NCBI RefSeq assembly: GCF_018882465.1
Contig: NZ_JACVOK010000002.1
Coordinates: 186,001 to 250,000, forward strand
DNA length: 64,000 nucleotides
Source: Polynucleobacter sp. 73C-SIWE
Lineage (GTDB): Bacteria; Pseudomonadota; Gammaproteobacteria; Burkholderiales; Burkholderiaceae
Reading direction: 5' to 3'
Shown here: piece after piece, positions 1 through 10,849 of the stretch
Layout: each line of letters starts with the position of its first letter
How positions within the stretch are numbered: the stretch's first letter is position 1
Program-made: the position numbers and the translations under genes
The notes under the pieces: generated by a model
What the model saw: the letters and a program-made list of their open reading frames with translations, nothing else
The model's database searches: none
What the model was told of the DNA's origin: nothing

Positions 1-1
1 A

Positions 2-286
2 CGTTTGACTCGCATCTTGCAAGAAGCTATTGAGCATCAACAACCCAAACGGGTTGGTATGGGTCGTCCGAAATTACGTTATGCGCACCAAGGGGGCATG
101 AACCCCCCAATCGTCGTTATTCATGGAACATCATTGAGTGGCGTAACCGATAGTTATAAGCGTTACCTGGAAGGGCGCTTTAGGGATGTATTCAAGCTGC
201 GGGGCACCCCTCTAAGGATTCAGATGAATACCGCCAAAAACCCCTATGTGGATGCGGATAAAGGTAAAAAAGGCAAAAAGCGCTAA
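2..286 (+). CDS. der: GTPase Der (EngA), C-terminal end only
   Basis: This is the last 94 codons of a gene cut by the left window edge; the frame is open from base 2. The visible part matches the C-terminal KH-like domain of Der, a double-GTPase needed for 50S ribosome assembly: it includes [22 protein letters not shown], the later motif YKRYLEGRF, and GTPLRI before a Lys/Gly-rich tail that ends in KGKKGKKR. Both GTPase domains lie outside the window, so nucleotide-binding motifs cannot be checked. Hfq and HflX follow on the same strand, a common order in betaproteobacteria. The ATG at base 5 is internal to the gene, not its start. The identity is firm for the fragment. Confidence 0.93.
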   Translation, partial: RLTRILQEAIEHQQPKRVGMGRPKLRYAHQGGMNPPIVVIHGTSLSGVTDSYKRYLEGRFRDVFKLRGTPLRIQMNTAKNPYVDADKGKKGKKR

Positions 287-304
287 ATTTGGACTTGATT
301 TTTT

Positions 305-310
305 TATAAT
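305..310 (+). promoter_or_regulatory. Possible -10 box upstream of hfq
   Basis: A perfect TATAAT lies 100 bases before the hfq start. The hexamer 17 bases upstream (GCTAAA, 282-287) is a poor -35, so this would be a weak or activator-dependent promoter, or chance in an A/T-rich gap. The long leader would leave room for post-transcriptional control of hfq. Confidence 0.3.
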
Positions 311-409
311 TAAGCTCAATATAGAAGGCTCGGTAAGGTTAATTTGTAAAAGTAAGATTTCATTAAAAAAAGCAAGACTCCCTAATTAAAAAAACCAATA
401 AGGAGCAGT

Positions 410-649
410 ATGAACAACAAAATTCAACTACTTCAGGATCCATTTCTCAATGCCCTGCGTAAAGAGCACATTCCTGTGTCGATCTATCTTGTCAATGGTA
501 TTAAGTTACAAGGCAATATTGAATCCTTTGATCAATATGTCGTACTACTGCGCAACACAGTTACACAGATGGTTTACAAACATGCAATCTCGACGATCGT
601 TCCTGCTCGTGCGATTGATTTCCGCATAGAAGAAGCTAGCCCTGTATAA
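410..649 (+). CDS. hfq: RNA chaperone Hfq
   Basis: Hfq is the hexameric Sm-like RNA chaperone that pairs small RNAs with mRNAs. The 79-residue protein carries the Sm1 region ([21 protein letters not shown], with the conserved Q near residue 8), the Sm2 motif [12 protein letters not shown], and the YKHA signature that binds uridine-rich RNA 3' ends on the proximal face. The C-terminal tail is short, as in many betaproteobacteria. The start is fixed by a strong AAGGAG ribosome binding site at 400-405. The stop codon at 647-649 lies inside the region that encodes the conserved N-terminus of HflX in another frame, so the two genes are probably translationally coupled. Confidence 0.98.
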   Translation: MNNKIQLLQDPFLNALRKEHIPVSIYLVNGIKLQGNIESFDQYVVLLRNTVTQMVYKHAISTIVPARAIDFRIEEASPV

Positions 650-719
650 AACTGGAGTAGATGCGGCACGCGCCGTTCTCGTTGGTGTTGATACGGGACG
701 TGAAGATTTTGCAGATAGC

Positions 720-1883
720 ATGGCCGAACTCAGTCTTTTGGCTGATAGTGCTGGTTCTATACCCACAGCTAGTGTGATTGCCCGCAAAGGCAGAACTGAT
801 CCTGCTTTATTCATTGGATCCGGTAAAGCCAATGAACTCAAGCGTGTGATGGAAGAGCAGAACGCAGAGTTAGCGATCTTTAATCATCCACTTTCTCCAA
901 CACAGCAACGTAACCTAGAGCGTCATCTCGACCGTCATGTGATGGATCGCACGGGTTTAATTTTGGATATTTTTAGTCAAAGAGCGCAAAGTCATATTGG
1001 TAAGACGCAAGTTGAGTTGGCACAAGTGCGCTATCGCATGTCTCGTTTAGTTCGCGCTTGGAGCCACTTAGAGCGTCAACGAGGTGGTATTGGTGTGCGT
1101 GGAGGACCGGGCGAAACTCAGATGGAGTTGGATCGCCGGATGCTAGCAACAAAAGCAAAGCGTTTAGAAAGCGAACTCGAAAAGCTTCAGCGTCAACAGA
1201 GAACCCAGAGGAGGGCGCGTAATCGTAAAGATGTCTTTTCGGTTTCTTTGGTGGGATATACCAACGCTGGGAAGTCGACTTTATTTAATGCCCTTACAAA
1301 AGCAGGGACTTATGCAGCCGATCAGCTTTTTGCTACCTTAGATACCACCTCTAGAAAGGTGCATTTGGAGGGGGTGGGCTCTATTGTGGTTTCCGATACC
1401 GTGGGATTTATCCGAGATTTGCCTCACCAGCTAGTCGAGGCCTTTAGGGCTACTTTGGATGAAACCATCCATGCCGACCTGATTTTGCATGTAATTGATG
1501 CCTGCAGCCCAGTTGCTAGGGAGCAAAAGGCTGAAGTTGAGGCGGTTTTGGAGGAAATTGGGGCTGATGAGATTCCCAGGATTGAGGTTATGAACAAGAT
1601 AGACCAGATGCCCCAAACCTTTACCCGTGGAGCGGTTTTAGAGCGGGATGGCTTAGGCTTTCCAAGCCAGGTTTTCCTATCGGCCAGGACGGGCATGGGT
1701 CTTGATTTGCTCCGCTCGGCCCTGGCTGAATGCTCTCAAATGACTGATAGAATAAGGGTCGAACACAACCGTGCCAGGAAGCAATTGGCCCCGGATGAGT
1801 TTTTAGAACCATTACCCGAACGACCAGAAACTTCTGAATTTAATTCGATTCCAAACCGAGGCTACTTTTCAAATGATGCGTAA
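720..1883 (+). CDS. hflX: GTPase HflX (ribosome-splitting GTPase)
   Basis: HflX binds the 50S subunit and splits stalled ribosomes under stress. Domains in order from the ATG at 720: an N-terminal HflX domain; the glycine-rich stretch RGGIGVRGGPGETQMELDRR; a coiled coil; and a TRAFAC GTPase domain with G1 GYTNAGKST (about residues 179-187), G3 DTVGF and G4 NKID. ATG 720 is the first canonical start, but it is probably not the real one. The frame is open back to a TAG at 627-629, and codons 642-719 encode a stretch containing RAVLVGVDTG, which matches the family's first beta strand. The only near-cognate start before that strand is CTG at 642, which overlaps the hfq stop. The 3' end overlaps hflK by 11 bases. 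Confidence 0.95.
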   Translation: MAELSLLADSAGSIPTASVIARKGRTDPALFIGSGKANELKRVMEEQNAELAIFNHPLSPTQQRNLERHLDRHVMDRTGLILDIFSQRAQSHIGKTQVELAQVRYRMSRLVRAWSHLERQRGGIGVRGGPGETQMELDRRMLATKAKRLESELEKLQRQQRTQRRARNRKDVFSVSLVGYTNAGKSTLFNALTKAGTYAADQLFATLDTTSRKVHLEGVGSIVVSDTVGFIRDLPHQLVEAFRATLDETIHADLILHVIDACSPVAREQKAEVEAVLEEIGADEIPRIEVMNKIDQMPQTFTRGAVLERDGLGFPSQVFLSARTGMGLDLLRSALAECSQMTDRIRVEHNRARKQLAPDEFLEPLPERPETSEFNSIPNRGYFSNDA

Positions 1884-3330
1884 ATTTCTAGGCCTCTTTT
1901 CGGTCAATGATCCAGGTTGGGGCAACAGTCACAACAGCGGATCTAAAGATGCTAAAGATGGGCAGGGCGGCGATCAAGCTCCAAAAGTAGAGCCGGATAC
2001 TAATAAGCCAACTGAAACTCCACCAACAAATTCGCCTAATAAGCCATCTGGCCCTCCAGATTTGGACGAACTCTGGCGCGATTTCAATGACAGAATTGCT
2101 GGCATATTTGGTGGCAAGAAAAGGCCAGGCGCTGGAACAAGTAAGCCAAGCAATAAGCCAAGCAGCACTGATATTCCTCCGCCATCACAGCGGGGTGGAG
2201 GTGGAAATGGTGGCATGAGTGCGCCAAACTTTAATTTCACTAATCCGTTTGGCTCCAAGGCTAGCATCCTCATTAGCGCTGCAGCCGTATTCTTCATTTG
2301 GGTTTGCAGTGGCTTTTTTATTATTCAAGAAGGCCAAGCTGGCGTCATCCTGACGTTTGGTAAATATGATTACACCGCTAGGCCAGGTATTAACTGGCGT
2401 ATGCCTTGGCCGATTCAGGCGGAAGAAACAGTCAATCTTTCTGGTGTTCGTTCAGTTGAAGTTGGTCGCCCAGTATTAATTAAGGCTACCAATCAAAAAG
2501 ATTCCTCTATGCTCACAGAAGATGAAAATATCATCGACGTGCGCTTTGCTGTGCAATATCGCCTCAAAGATCCAACGGATTACCTCTTTAACAATCGTGA
2601 TCCAGATGCCACAGTCGTGCAAGCCGCTGAAACTGCCGTTCGTGAAATCGTCGCGCGTAGCAAGATGGATACTGTGCTCTATGAAGGGCGTGAAAAGATT
2701 GGTATTGATTTAGCGAACTCCATTCAGAAAATTCTCGATAGCTACAAGAGCGGTATTTACGTCACGAGCGTGACAGTACAAAACGTTCAACCACCCGAGC
2801 AAGTGCAAGCTGCGTTTGATGATGCAGTCAAGGCTGGTCAAGACCAAGAGCGTCTAAAGAGCGAAGGTCAGGCTTATGCCAACGACATTATTCCTCGTGC
2901 CAAGGGAACTGCAGCTCGCTTGATTCAGGAGGCTGAGGGCTATAAAGCGAGAGTGGTAGCTACCGCCGAAGGTGACGCTACTCGCTTTAAACAAATTTTG
3001 GTTGAGTATTCCAAGGCGCCACAAGTCACCCGCGATCGTATGTACATTGATAGCATGCGCGAAATGTATAACAACGTCACTAAGATTTTGGTAGATACCA
3101 CTAAGAGCAATAGCCTCCTCTATTTACCGCTCGATAAGATTGTTGCCCAAGTCAGTGCTGAGAGTGCACAAGCTGCTAGCTCTCAAGTAAATCAATCGGG
3201 TACATCAACTCCAACTGGAAGCGTGACAGTAGGTGGTGCAACAGGCATCAATAATCCAGTGCAGTCAACAGGAAGCTCCGCTGATAAGCGCGATGGGCTT
3301 CGCAGTCGTGATCGGGAGTCTAGACAATGA
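1873..3330 (+). CDS. hflK: FtsH protease modulator HflK
   Basis: HflK is a type II membrane protein of the SPFH/band 7 family. With HflC it forms a large cage around FtsH and limits degradation of membrane proteins. The N-terminal 120 residues are rich in Pro, Gly and Ser, typical of HflK. One membrane segment follows at about residues 130-151, then the band 7 domain (EGQAGVILTFGKY) and a long charged helix (RAKGTAARLIQEAEGYKARV). The C-terminal tail is Ser/Gly/Gln-rich. At 485 residues it is slightly longer than E. coli HflK because of the tails. The start overlaps hflX, with ATG at 1873 and 1876 both possible, and the stop overlaps hflC by 4 bases, so hflX-hflK-hflC form one translationally coupled unit. 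Confidence 0.97.
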   Translation: MMRKFLGLFSVNDPGWGNSHNSGSKDAKDGQGGDQAPKVEPDTNKPTETPPTNSPNKPSGPPDLDELWRDFNDRIAGIFGGKKRPGAGTSKPSNKPSSTDIPPPSQRGGGGNGGMSAPNFNFTNPFGSKASILISAAAVFFIWVCSGFFIIQEGQAGVILTFGKYDYTARPGINWRMPWPIQAEETVNLSGVRSVEVGRPVLIKATNQKDSSMLTEDENIIDVRFAVQYRLKDPTDYLFNNRDPDATVVQAAETAVREIVARSKMDTVLYEGREKIGIDLANSIQKILDSYKSGIYVTSVTVQNVQPPEQVQAAFDDAVKAGQDQERLKSEGQAYANDIIPRAKGTAARLIQEAEGYKARVVATAEGDATRFKQILVEYSKAPQVTRDRMYIDSMREMYNNVTKILVDTTKSNSLLYLPLDKIVAQVSAESAQAASSQVNQSGTSTPTGSVTVGGATGINNPVQSTGSSADKRDGLRSRDRESRQ

Positions 3331-4196
3331 ACGCAAATCGCTTAATTGCTGCAGGCATTGCTTTTATTGCCTTGATGTATGTACTGTCTTCCAGCATCTT
3401 TATTGTTGATCAACGTAAATTTGCAGTGGTGTTTTCATTTGGTCAGATCGTACGGGTCATTGAAGAGCCCGGTTTGCGTGTCAAGCTACCCGCGCCATTT
3501 GAGAGCGTACGCTTTTTTGATCGTCGTATTTTGACCATTGATAATCCAGAAGCAGAGCGCTTTATTACTGCCGAGAAGAAGAACCTCTTAGTAGATTCTT
3601 ATGTGAAATGGCGCATTGTTGATCCTCGCAAGTTCTTTATCAGCTTTAAGGGTGATGAGCGCTTGGCGCAAGATCGTCTGACACAATTGGTTCGCTCTGC
3701 TTTGAATGAAGAGTTCACCAAGCGAACTGTCCGTGAGTTGATTTCGGATCAGCGCGAAGAGGTGATGCAAGGTATTCGTAAAAAAGTAGCTGATGACGCC
3801 TCTGATATTGGTGTAGAGATTGTGGATGTGCGTCTGAAGCGCGTTGACCTCTTGGCTGAGATCAGTGATTCTGTATATCGCCGCATGGAAGCAGAGCGTA
3901 AGCGTGTAGCCAATGAATTGCGCTCAACCGGCGCTGCTGAGTCTGACAAGATTCGTGCAAATGCAGAGCGTCAACGCGATACGATTTTGGCTGAAGCTTA
4001 TCGTGATGCACAAAAGATTAAAGGTTCAGGGGATGCTAAGGCAACCGCTTTATATGCAGAGGCATTTGGACGTGATGCTCAGTTTGCTCAGTTCTATCAA
4101 AGCTTAGAAGCCTACCGTAGCTCTTTCAAGGATAAGAAAGACATCATGGTGGTTGAGCCTAATGGCGAGTTCTTTAAGTTCCTGCACAAAAAATAA
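3327..4196 (+). CDS. hflC: FtsH protease modulator HflC
   Basis: HflC is the partner of HflK in the periplasm-facing cage around FtsH. The 289-residue protein has an N-terminal signal anchor (residues 5-25, IAAGIAFIALMYVLSSSIFI), the band 7 core (VDQRKFAVVFSFGQIVRVIEEPG near the anchor), the helix containing RMEAERKRVANELRSTGAAE, and the C-terminal motif EAYRSSF. The start ATG overlaps the hflK stop (ATGA at 3327-3330). Length and domain order are as usual for the family. HisZ follows 20 bases downstream on the same strand, as in many betaproteobacteria, so read-through is likely. Confidence 0.97.
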   Translation: MNANRLIAAGIAFIALMYVLSSSIFIVDQRKFAVVFSFGQIVRVIEEPGLRVKLPAPFESVRFFDRRILTIDNPEAERFITAEKKNLLVDSYVKWRIVDPRKFFISFKGDERLAQDRLTQLVRSALNEEFTKRTVRELISDQREEVMQGIRKKVADDASDIGVEIVDVRLKRVDLLAEISDSVYRRMEAERKRVANELRSTGAAESDKIRANAERQRDTILAEAYRDAQKIKGSGDAKATALYAEAFGRDAQFAQFYQSLEAYRSSFKDKKDIMVVEPNGEFFKFLHKK

Positions 4197-4216
4197 GAAA
4201 GTAAATTCTCCAGATC

Positions 4217-6758
<2,542 letters not shown>

Positions 6759-6810
6759 TAAAAATAACTGATTCAACCCATTTTTAACTTTTGTATAAGA
6801 AATAAATAAC

Positions 6811-9027
6811 ATGACTGCACGCACTACCTGTAATAGCCTTCAAGTGGCAACACCTCTTTATCGTTTTATTGAAGACAAGGTCCTTCCAGGAACTGGCATC
6901 AAGAGCGCTGACTTTTGGAAAGGCTTTGATGAAATTGTTAAGGACTTAACGCCAAAAAATGAAGCCCTACTGGCAAAACGTGATCGCTTGCAGCGCGATT
7001 TGGATAACTGGCATAAAGCCAATCCAGGCCCAATCAAAGATATGCCTGCTTACCGTAAGCACTTGAAAGAAATTGGTTATATCGATGATGTGCCAGCCAA
7101 AATTACAGCCACTACGCAAAATGTAGATGATGAGTTAGCGCTCCAAGCTGGACCTCAACTAGTTGTTCCCGTCTTAAATGCACGCTATGCCTTAAATGCT
7201 GCTAACGCTCGTTGGGGCTCTTTGTATGATGCTTTGTATGGCACAGACGTGATCTCTGAAGCAGATGGCGCTACCAAGGATGGTGCTTACAACCCTATTC
7301 GCGGGGCTAAGGTAGTTGCTTTTGCACGTCAGTTTTTAGATGAATCCGCTCCTTTGGCTGGTGCTTTATATAGCGATGTAGTGGCATACAGCGTCGTAGA
7401 TAAAAAGCTATCCGTGAAATTAAAAGACGGCAGTACTACTGGCTTAGTGGATGAAAAGCAGTTTGTTGGTTACCAAGGCGATGCTTCTGCACCATCATCT
7501 GTTTTGTTGCGCAATCATGGTATTCATATTGATATCCAAATTGATAAGACTAAAACGATTGGCGCTGCTGATTCAGCGGGCGTAAATGATGTAGTCCTTG
7601 AGGCTGCACTCTCAACGATTTTGGACTTAGAAGATTCAGTGGCGGTTGTTGACGGCGACGACAAAGTGCTTGCCTACGAGAACTGGTTAGGCATTCTGAA
7701 GGGTACTTTGGTTGAGGAAGTAAGTAAGGGCGGCAAGACTTTTACTCGCACACTCAATCCAGATCGCAAATACACCGCAGGTATTGGCGCGGTTAATGCC
7801 AAAGATGGCGTTGTCACATTGCATGGCCGATCACTCCTATTTCTGCGTAATGTCGGTCACCTGATGACTAACCCAGCCATTATTACTGGCGAAGGTAAAG
7901 AAATCTATGAAGGCATCCTAGATGCAGTGGTAACGGTTTTGATTGCTCTGTATGACATCAATCGTCCAGCAACTCAAGCGATTGGCAATACCCGTAAAGG
8001 CTCTGTCTACATTGTGAAGCCAAAAATGCACAGCGCCGAAGAAGTGGCATTTGCTAGTGAGCTCTTTGGACGCGTTGAGAAATTACTGGGTTTGCCTGAG
8101 AACACAGTCAAATTAGGCATCATGGATGAAGAACGCCGTATGAGCGTCAATATTAAAGCCGCGATTGCTGCAGCTGGAGCTCGTGTTGCCTTTATTAATA
8201 CCGGATTCTTAGACCGTACTGGCGATGAAATGCATACCGGAATGTATGGCGGTGCCATGGTTCGTAAAGGCAGAATGAAGATCGCTAAATGGTTCGGAGC
8301 CTATGAGCGCCGCAATGTTTTGGCAGGATTGGATTGTGGCCTGCGTGGTCGTGCACAGATTGGTAAGGGCATGTGGCCTGCACCTGATCTCATGAAAGAA
8401 ATGGTTGAGCAAAAAGGCGCACATCCTCTAGCAGGAGCAAATACCGCTTGGGTGCCATCGCCTACTGCCGCTACCTTGCATGCAATGCACTATCACCAGG
8501 TTGATGTTGCAAAGATCCAAGCCGACATGGAGATATTAGATACTGCAGCTGAGTACGAGGCTTTGACTGATGAGCTCTTAACAGTACCAATTGCGCTATA
8601 TCCAGATTGGACTAAAGAGGAGATTCGGGAAGCTCTCAACAATAATTGCCAAGGTATTTTGGGCTACGTGGTTCGCTGGATTGATCAGGGCGTTGGTTGC
8701 TCTAAGGTGCCTGATATTTATAACGTCGGTTTAATGGAGGATCGTGCAACATTGCGCATTTCTAGTCAGCATATTGCCAACTGGTTGCTGCATAAATATG
8801 TGACTAAAGCGGAAGTGAATGAAGCTCTACAGCGTATGGCTACTATTGTTGATACACAAAACGCCGGCGATCCTCTTTATAAGCCAATGATGCCGAACTA
8901 TCAAGATTCATATGCCTATCAAGCTGCAAGTGATCTGATCTTTAAGGGTCTTGAGCAGCCAAACGGGTATACAGAACCATTACTGCATGCTTGGCGTTTG
9001 AAGGTTAAGCAGGCGCAAGCAAAGTAA
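6811..9027 (+). CDS. glcB: Malate synthase G
   Basis: Malate synthase G condenses glyoxylate with acetyl-CoA to give malate, in the glyoxylate shunt or in glycolate use. The 738-residue length fits the large monomeric G form (723 in E. coli) and not the A form of about 530. Visible family blocks are [61 protein letters not shown] with the catalytic arginine, [23 protein letters not shown], and the later block [20 protein letters not shown]. No isocitrate lyase or glycolate oxidase gene lies in the window, so the source of glyoxylate is not shown here. An intrinsic terminator follows at 9050-9081, so this looks like a single-gene transcript. Confidence 0.96.
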   Translation: MTARTTCNSLQVATPLYRFIEDKVLPGTGIKSADFWKGFDEIVKDLTPKNEALLAKRDRLQRDLDNWHKANPGPIKDMPAYRKHLKEIGYIDDVPAKITATTQNVDDELALQAGPQLVVPVLNARYALNAANARWGSLYDALYGTDVISEADGATKDGAYNPIRGAKVVAFARQFLDESAPLAGALYSDVVAYSVVDKKLSVKLKDGSTTGLVDEKQFVGYQGDASAPSSVLLRNHGIHIDIQIDKTKTIGAADSAGVNDVVLEAALSTILDLEDSVAVVDGDDKVLAYENWLGILKGTLVEEVSKGGKTFTRTLNPDRKYTAGIGAVNAKDGVVTLHGRSLLFLRNVGHLMTNPAIITGEGKEIYEGILDAVVTVLIALYDINRPATQAIGNTRKGSVYIVKPKMHSAEEVAFASELFGRVEKLLGLPENTVKLGIMDEERRMSVNIKAAIAAAGARVAFINTGFLDRTGDEMHTGMYGGAMVRKGRMKIAKWFGAYERRNVLAGLDCGLRGRAQIGKGMWPAPDLMKEMVEQKGAHPLAGANTAWVPSPTAATLHAMHYHQVDVAKIQADMEILDTAAEYEALTDELLTVPIALYPDWTKEEIREALNNNCQGILGYVVRWIDQGVGCSKVPDIYNVGLMEDRATLRISSQHIANWLLHKYVTKAEVNEALQRMATIVDTQNAGDPLYKPMMPNYQDSYAYQAASDLIFKGLEQPNGYTEPLLHAWRLKVKQAQAK

Positions 9028-9049
9028 TCTGACGTGAAACTCACCATAG

Positions 9050-9081
9050 AATGGATTTGTCGCAAGGCAAATCCATTTTTT
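9050..9081 (+). terminator. Intrinsic terminator after glcB
   Basis: A 10-base-pair stem (AATGGATTTG paired with CAAATCCATT, loop of eight bases) runs straight into TTTT. It lies 22 bases after the glcB stop and just before the next gene. Confidence 0.85.
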
Positions 9082-9096
9082 GTTTAGTGCATCCAT

Positions 9097-9588
9097 ATGT
9101 TTAGCTTTCTAAACCCGTTCTCCAAATCTCGGCAGACCTTCCCATTGCAGCTCAATGATGGTGGCAGAGAGAAGGCTGGCTTTAAGGGTGGGGCTGGTGA
9201 CTGTGTGGTCAGATCCATTGCAATTGCCGCCAAGCTGCCCTATCTGCAGGTCTATGAGGACCTCAGAAGCGCTAACCAACACTATGCCGAGCTCAAGAAC
9301 GATCGCTTGGCTAGGCGCCTCAATAACAAGGGTTCTTCACCTCGTAACGGTAACCATCGCAATGTCTTTCATGATTACATCCTAGGCCTTGGATTTGAAT
9401 GGGTTCCAACCATGAAGGTGGGGGCGGGCTGTCAAGTTCACCTGAGGCCTAATGAGCTTCCCGACGGGACATTAATTGTGAAGGTTTCCAAGCACTTAAC
9501 GGCAATAGTTGATGGAGTTATTCAAGATACACACAATCCATCTAGAGGTGGAAATCGTTGCGTTTATGGCTATTACATTAAGAATTAA
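9097..9588 (+). CDS. Small papain-like (cysteine protease fold) protein of unknown role
   Basis: A 163-residue soluble protein with no signal peptide or membrane segment. The motif GDCVVRSIAIAAKLPYLQVY has the look of a papain-like nucleophile helix with cysteine 35. Far downstream comes HLTAIVDGVIQDTHNPS, in which a His followed by Asp could complete a Cys-His-Asp triad. Proteins of this layout occur in phages and bacteria and are usually left unnamed. The N-terminus (FLNPFSKSRQ) is basic. The gene stands alone between two intrinsic terminators, so it is probably transcribed by itself, although I see no convincing promoter in the short gap. No ribosome binding site is obvious before ATG 9097. 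The fold is an inference from motifs; substrate and role are unknown. Confidence 0.75.
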   Translation: MFSFLNPFSKSRQTFPLQLNDGGREKAGFKGGAGDCVVRSIAIAAKLPYLQVYEDLRSANQHYAELKNDRLARRLNNKGSSPRNGNHRNVFHDYILGLGFEWVPTMKVGAGCQVHLRPNELPDGTLIVKVSKHLTAIVDGVIQDTHNPSRGGNRCVYGYYIKN

Positions 9589-9616
9589 GCCCATAAAGAC
9601 CCAAAAATACTAATAA

Positions 9617-9647
9617 AAAAGCCCCGGAGCAGTGCTCAAGGGCTTTT
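9617..9647 (+). terminator. Intrinsic terminator after the papain-like gene
   Basis: AAAAGCCC at 9617-9624 pairs with GGGCTTTT at 9640-9647, with a smaller AGCA/TGCT hairpin inside the loop. The U-run is part of the stem, so it can work on both strands. Confidence 0.7.
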
Positions 9648-9697
9648 GCCAATAATTGGCATAAAACAGCCAAATTTAGCGATAAATCAGCAATAAA

Positions 9698-9854
9698 CTA
9701 CCAATTTCCACTAATTTTATGACTTTTCTGTTCCATGATCTTGGCTTCAGCCCATGCAGCTGAAATCAGGGCAAAAAAGTCCCTGATTGCCAACAAGGGC
9801 TTAAAACCAAAGCTGGAACTTTGTGAAAAACTAACTGAGTTTGAATGTGCCATT
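9698..9854 (-). pseudogene. Candidate small ORF broken by a one-base frameshift
   Basis: On the minus strand an excellent ribosome binding site (AAGGAG, six bases before ATG 9854) leads into only seven codons (MAHSKLS) and a stop. If one A of the AAAA run just after codon 4 is removed, the frame stays open for 51 residues, ending at TAG 9698-9700. It then reads through stretches such as SVSFSQSSSFGFKPLLAIRD and FFALISAAWAEAKIMEQK, the latter an amphipathic helix that looks protein-like. No other start codon with a ribosome binding site opens the longer frame. I read this as a decayed small gene or a sequencing slip in a homopolymer; a 7-residue leader peptide is the other option. The function is unknown. 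Confidence 0.4.
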
Positions 9855-9868
9855 TGAAGTCTCCTTAA

Positions 9869-9880
9869 GGGTATACCCTA
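9869..9880. promoter_or_regulatory. Perfect 12-base palindrome AGGGTATACCCT
   Basis: A perfect 12-base palindrome lies only a few bases upstream of the AAGGAG site of the small minus-strand ORF. The position suits an operator for a dimeric repressor or a translational control element. No known regulator consensus was matched, so this is only a structural observation. Confidence 0.4.
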
Positions 9881-10087
9881 ATGATACTCCTAATTTCATG
9901 ATAATGTTGCGAGGCAGCAAAAAACCTGGTTAAAGCTTCTGTGAGTGGTTTTTGAGCCTAAGTCTGCGGGTGGGTATGCGTTGTGTCAATCTTGACGAAG
10001 GCTGCCCAAATTTGCACTTCTGAAATAAGGACACCTTTAAAGAGTGCTGAGTAGGTAAATTGGCAGGTCTTTTTTGGCATCGTAAGA

Positions 10088-10116
10088 TTGATAATGGCAT
10101 GCGGCACCATTGAAAT
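10088..10116 (+). promoter_or_regulatory. Probable sigma-70 promoter for the dienelactone hydrolase
   Basis: TTGATA at 10088-10093 and TGAAAT at 10111-10116 are separated by 17 bases. This puts a transcript start about 25 bases before the hydrolase ATG, which has a good AAGGAG site. Confidence 0.45.
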
Positions 10117-10145
10117 AGAGTATTCAGAAAATACAAGGAGATCTC

Positions 10146-10829
10146 ATGATTCAATTTAAAAGACCCGATGGTTCTGCTGTGGAGGGTTATTTGGCAGAGC
10201 CTGCAGATCAAGCCAATGCTCCAGGTGTTGTAGTTATCCAAGAGTGGTGGGGGCTGGATGATGAGGTTAAGTCAGTGGCGGATCGTTTAGCTAAAGCAGG
10301 TTACCGCGCCTTAGTGCCAGATCTCTACCGCGGCAAGCTAGCGCTCGAAGCAAATGAGGCTGAGCACTTGATGAATGGTTTGAATTTTGGTGACGCTGCT
10401 ACCCAAGATATTCGTGGTGCAGTTCAATTCTTGAAGGCGACCGGTAGCAAGAAGGTTGCTGTTACTGGATTTTGTATGGGCGGAGCTTTAACTATTCTCT
10501 CGGCGTGTAATGTTCCCGAGCTCGATGGCACAGTGGTTTGGTACGGGTATCCTCCATTGGAGTATGTTGATGCCGCAGCTATTCAGAAACCAATGATGGC
10601 TCATTGGTCAATGCATGATGAATTCTTTTCGATCGCAGGCGTAGACCAGCTAGAGGAGAAATTGAAACAGGCTGATGCCAGCTATGACTTTTATCGCTAC
10701 GACACTAAACACGCTTTTGCCAATCCAAAGTCGGCTGTGCGCGGCTTGCCTCCTTTGGAGTACAACGCCGAGGCCGCTAAGCTGGCCTGGGAGCGAACTA
10801 TGGAGTTCTTAAAAAAGAACTTGGCGTAA
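10146..10829 (+). CDS. Dienelactone hydrolase family protein
   Basis: A 227-residue cytoplasmic alpha/beta hydrolase like carboxymethylenebutenolidase, which opens dienelactone rings in chlorocatechol breakdown. The nucleophile motif is GFCMGG with a cysteine in place of serine, as in true dienelactone hydrolases. The oxyanion region is VVVIQEWWGLDD, the acid lies near HDEFFSIAG, and the histidine is in DTKHAFANP. Length is typical. No other aromatic degradation genes are nearby, so the natural substrate is open; many such genes act as general hydrolases. A strong AAGGAG site fixes the start. The unknown protein at 10850 follows after 20 bases and is probably co-transcribed. Confidence 0.9.
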   Translation: MIQFKRPDGSAVEGYLAEPADQANAPGVVVIQEWWGLDDEVKSVADRLAKAGYRALVPDLYRGKLALEANEAEHLMNGLNFGDAATQDIRGAVQFLKATGSKKVAVTGFCMGGALTILSACNVPELDGTVVWYGYPPLEYVDAAAIQKPMMAHWSMHDEFFSIAGVDQLEEKLKQADASYDFYRYDTKHAFANPKSAVRGLPPLEYNAEAAKLAWERTMEFLKKNLA

Positions 10830-10849
10830 CTATCTCACTAGAATTCACT

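Larger units (their letters stand above)
9589..10145. other. 557-base gap between the papain-like gene and dienelactone hydrolase
   Basis: Contents: the terminator at 9617-9647, the broken small minus-strand ORF at 9698-9854 with its palindrome, and a probable promoter for the hydrolase at 10088-10116. A 40-codon minus-strand ORF at 9958-10080 has no ribosome binding site and was not accepted. Bases 9900-10080 otherwise show nothing I can name. Confidence 0.6.

Noticed and set aside
545..841. 98-codon minus-strand ORF across the hfq/hflX junction
   Set aside because: Antisense to two real genes; composition is rich in Ser, Ala and Arg, and there is no start signal.
9958..10080. 40-codon minus-strand ORF in the gap
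   Set aside because: The translation looks mildly protein-like, but there is no ribosome binding site and no recognisable family.
9930..10241. Minus-strand ORF of 103 codons overlapping the start of the dienelactone hydrolase gene
   Set aside because: It covers the hydrolase promoter, ribosome binding site and first codons, has no ribosome binding site of its own and reads as Cys/Leu/Arg-rich shadow sequence.
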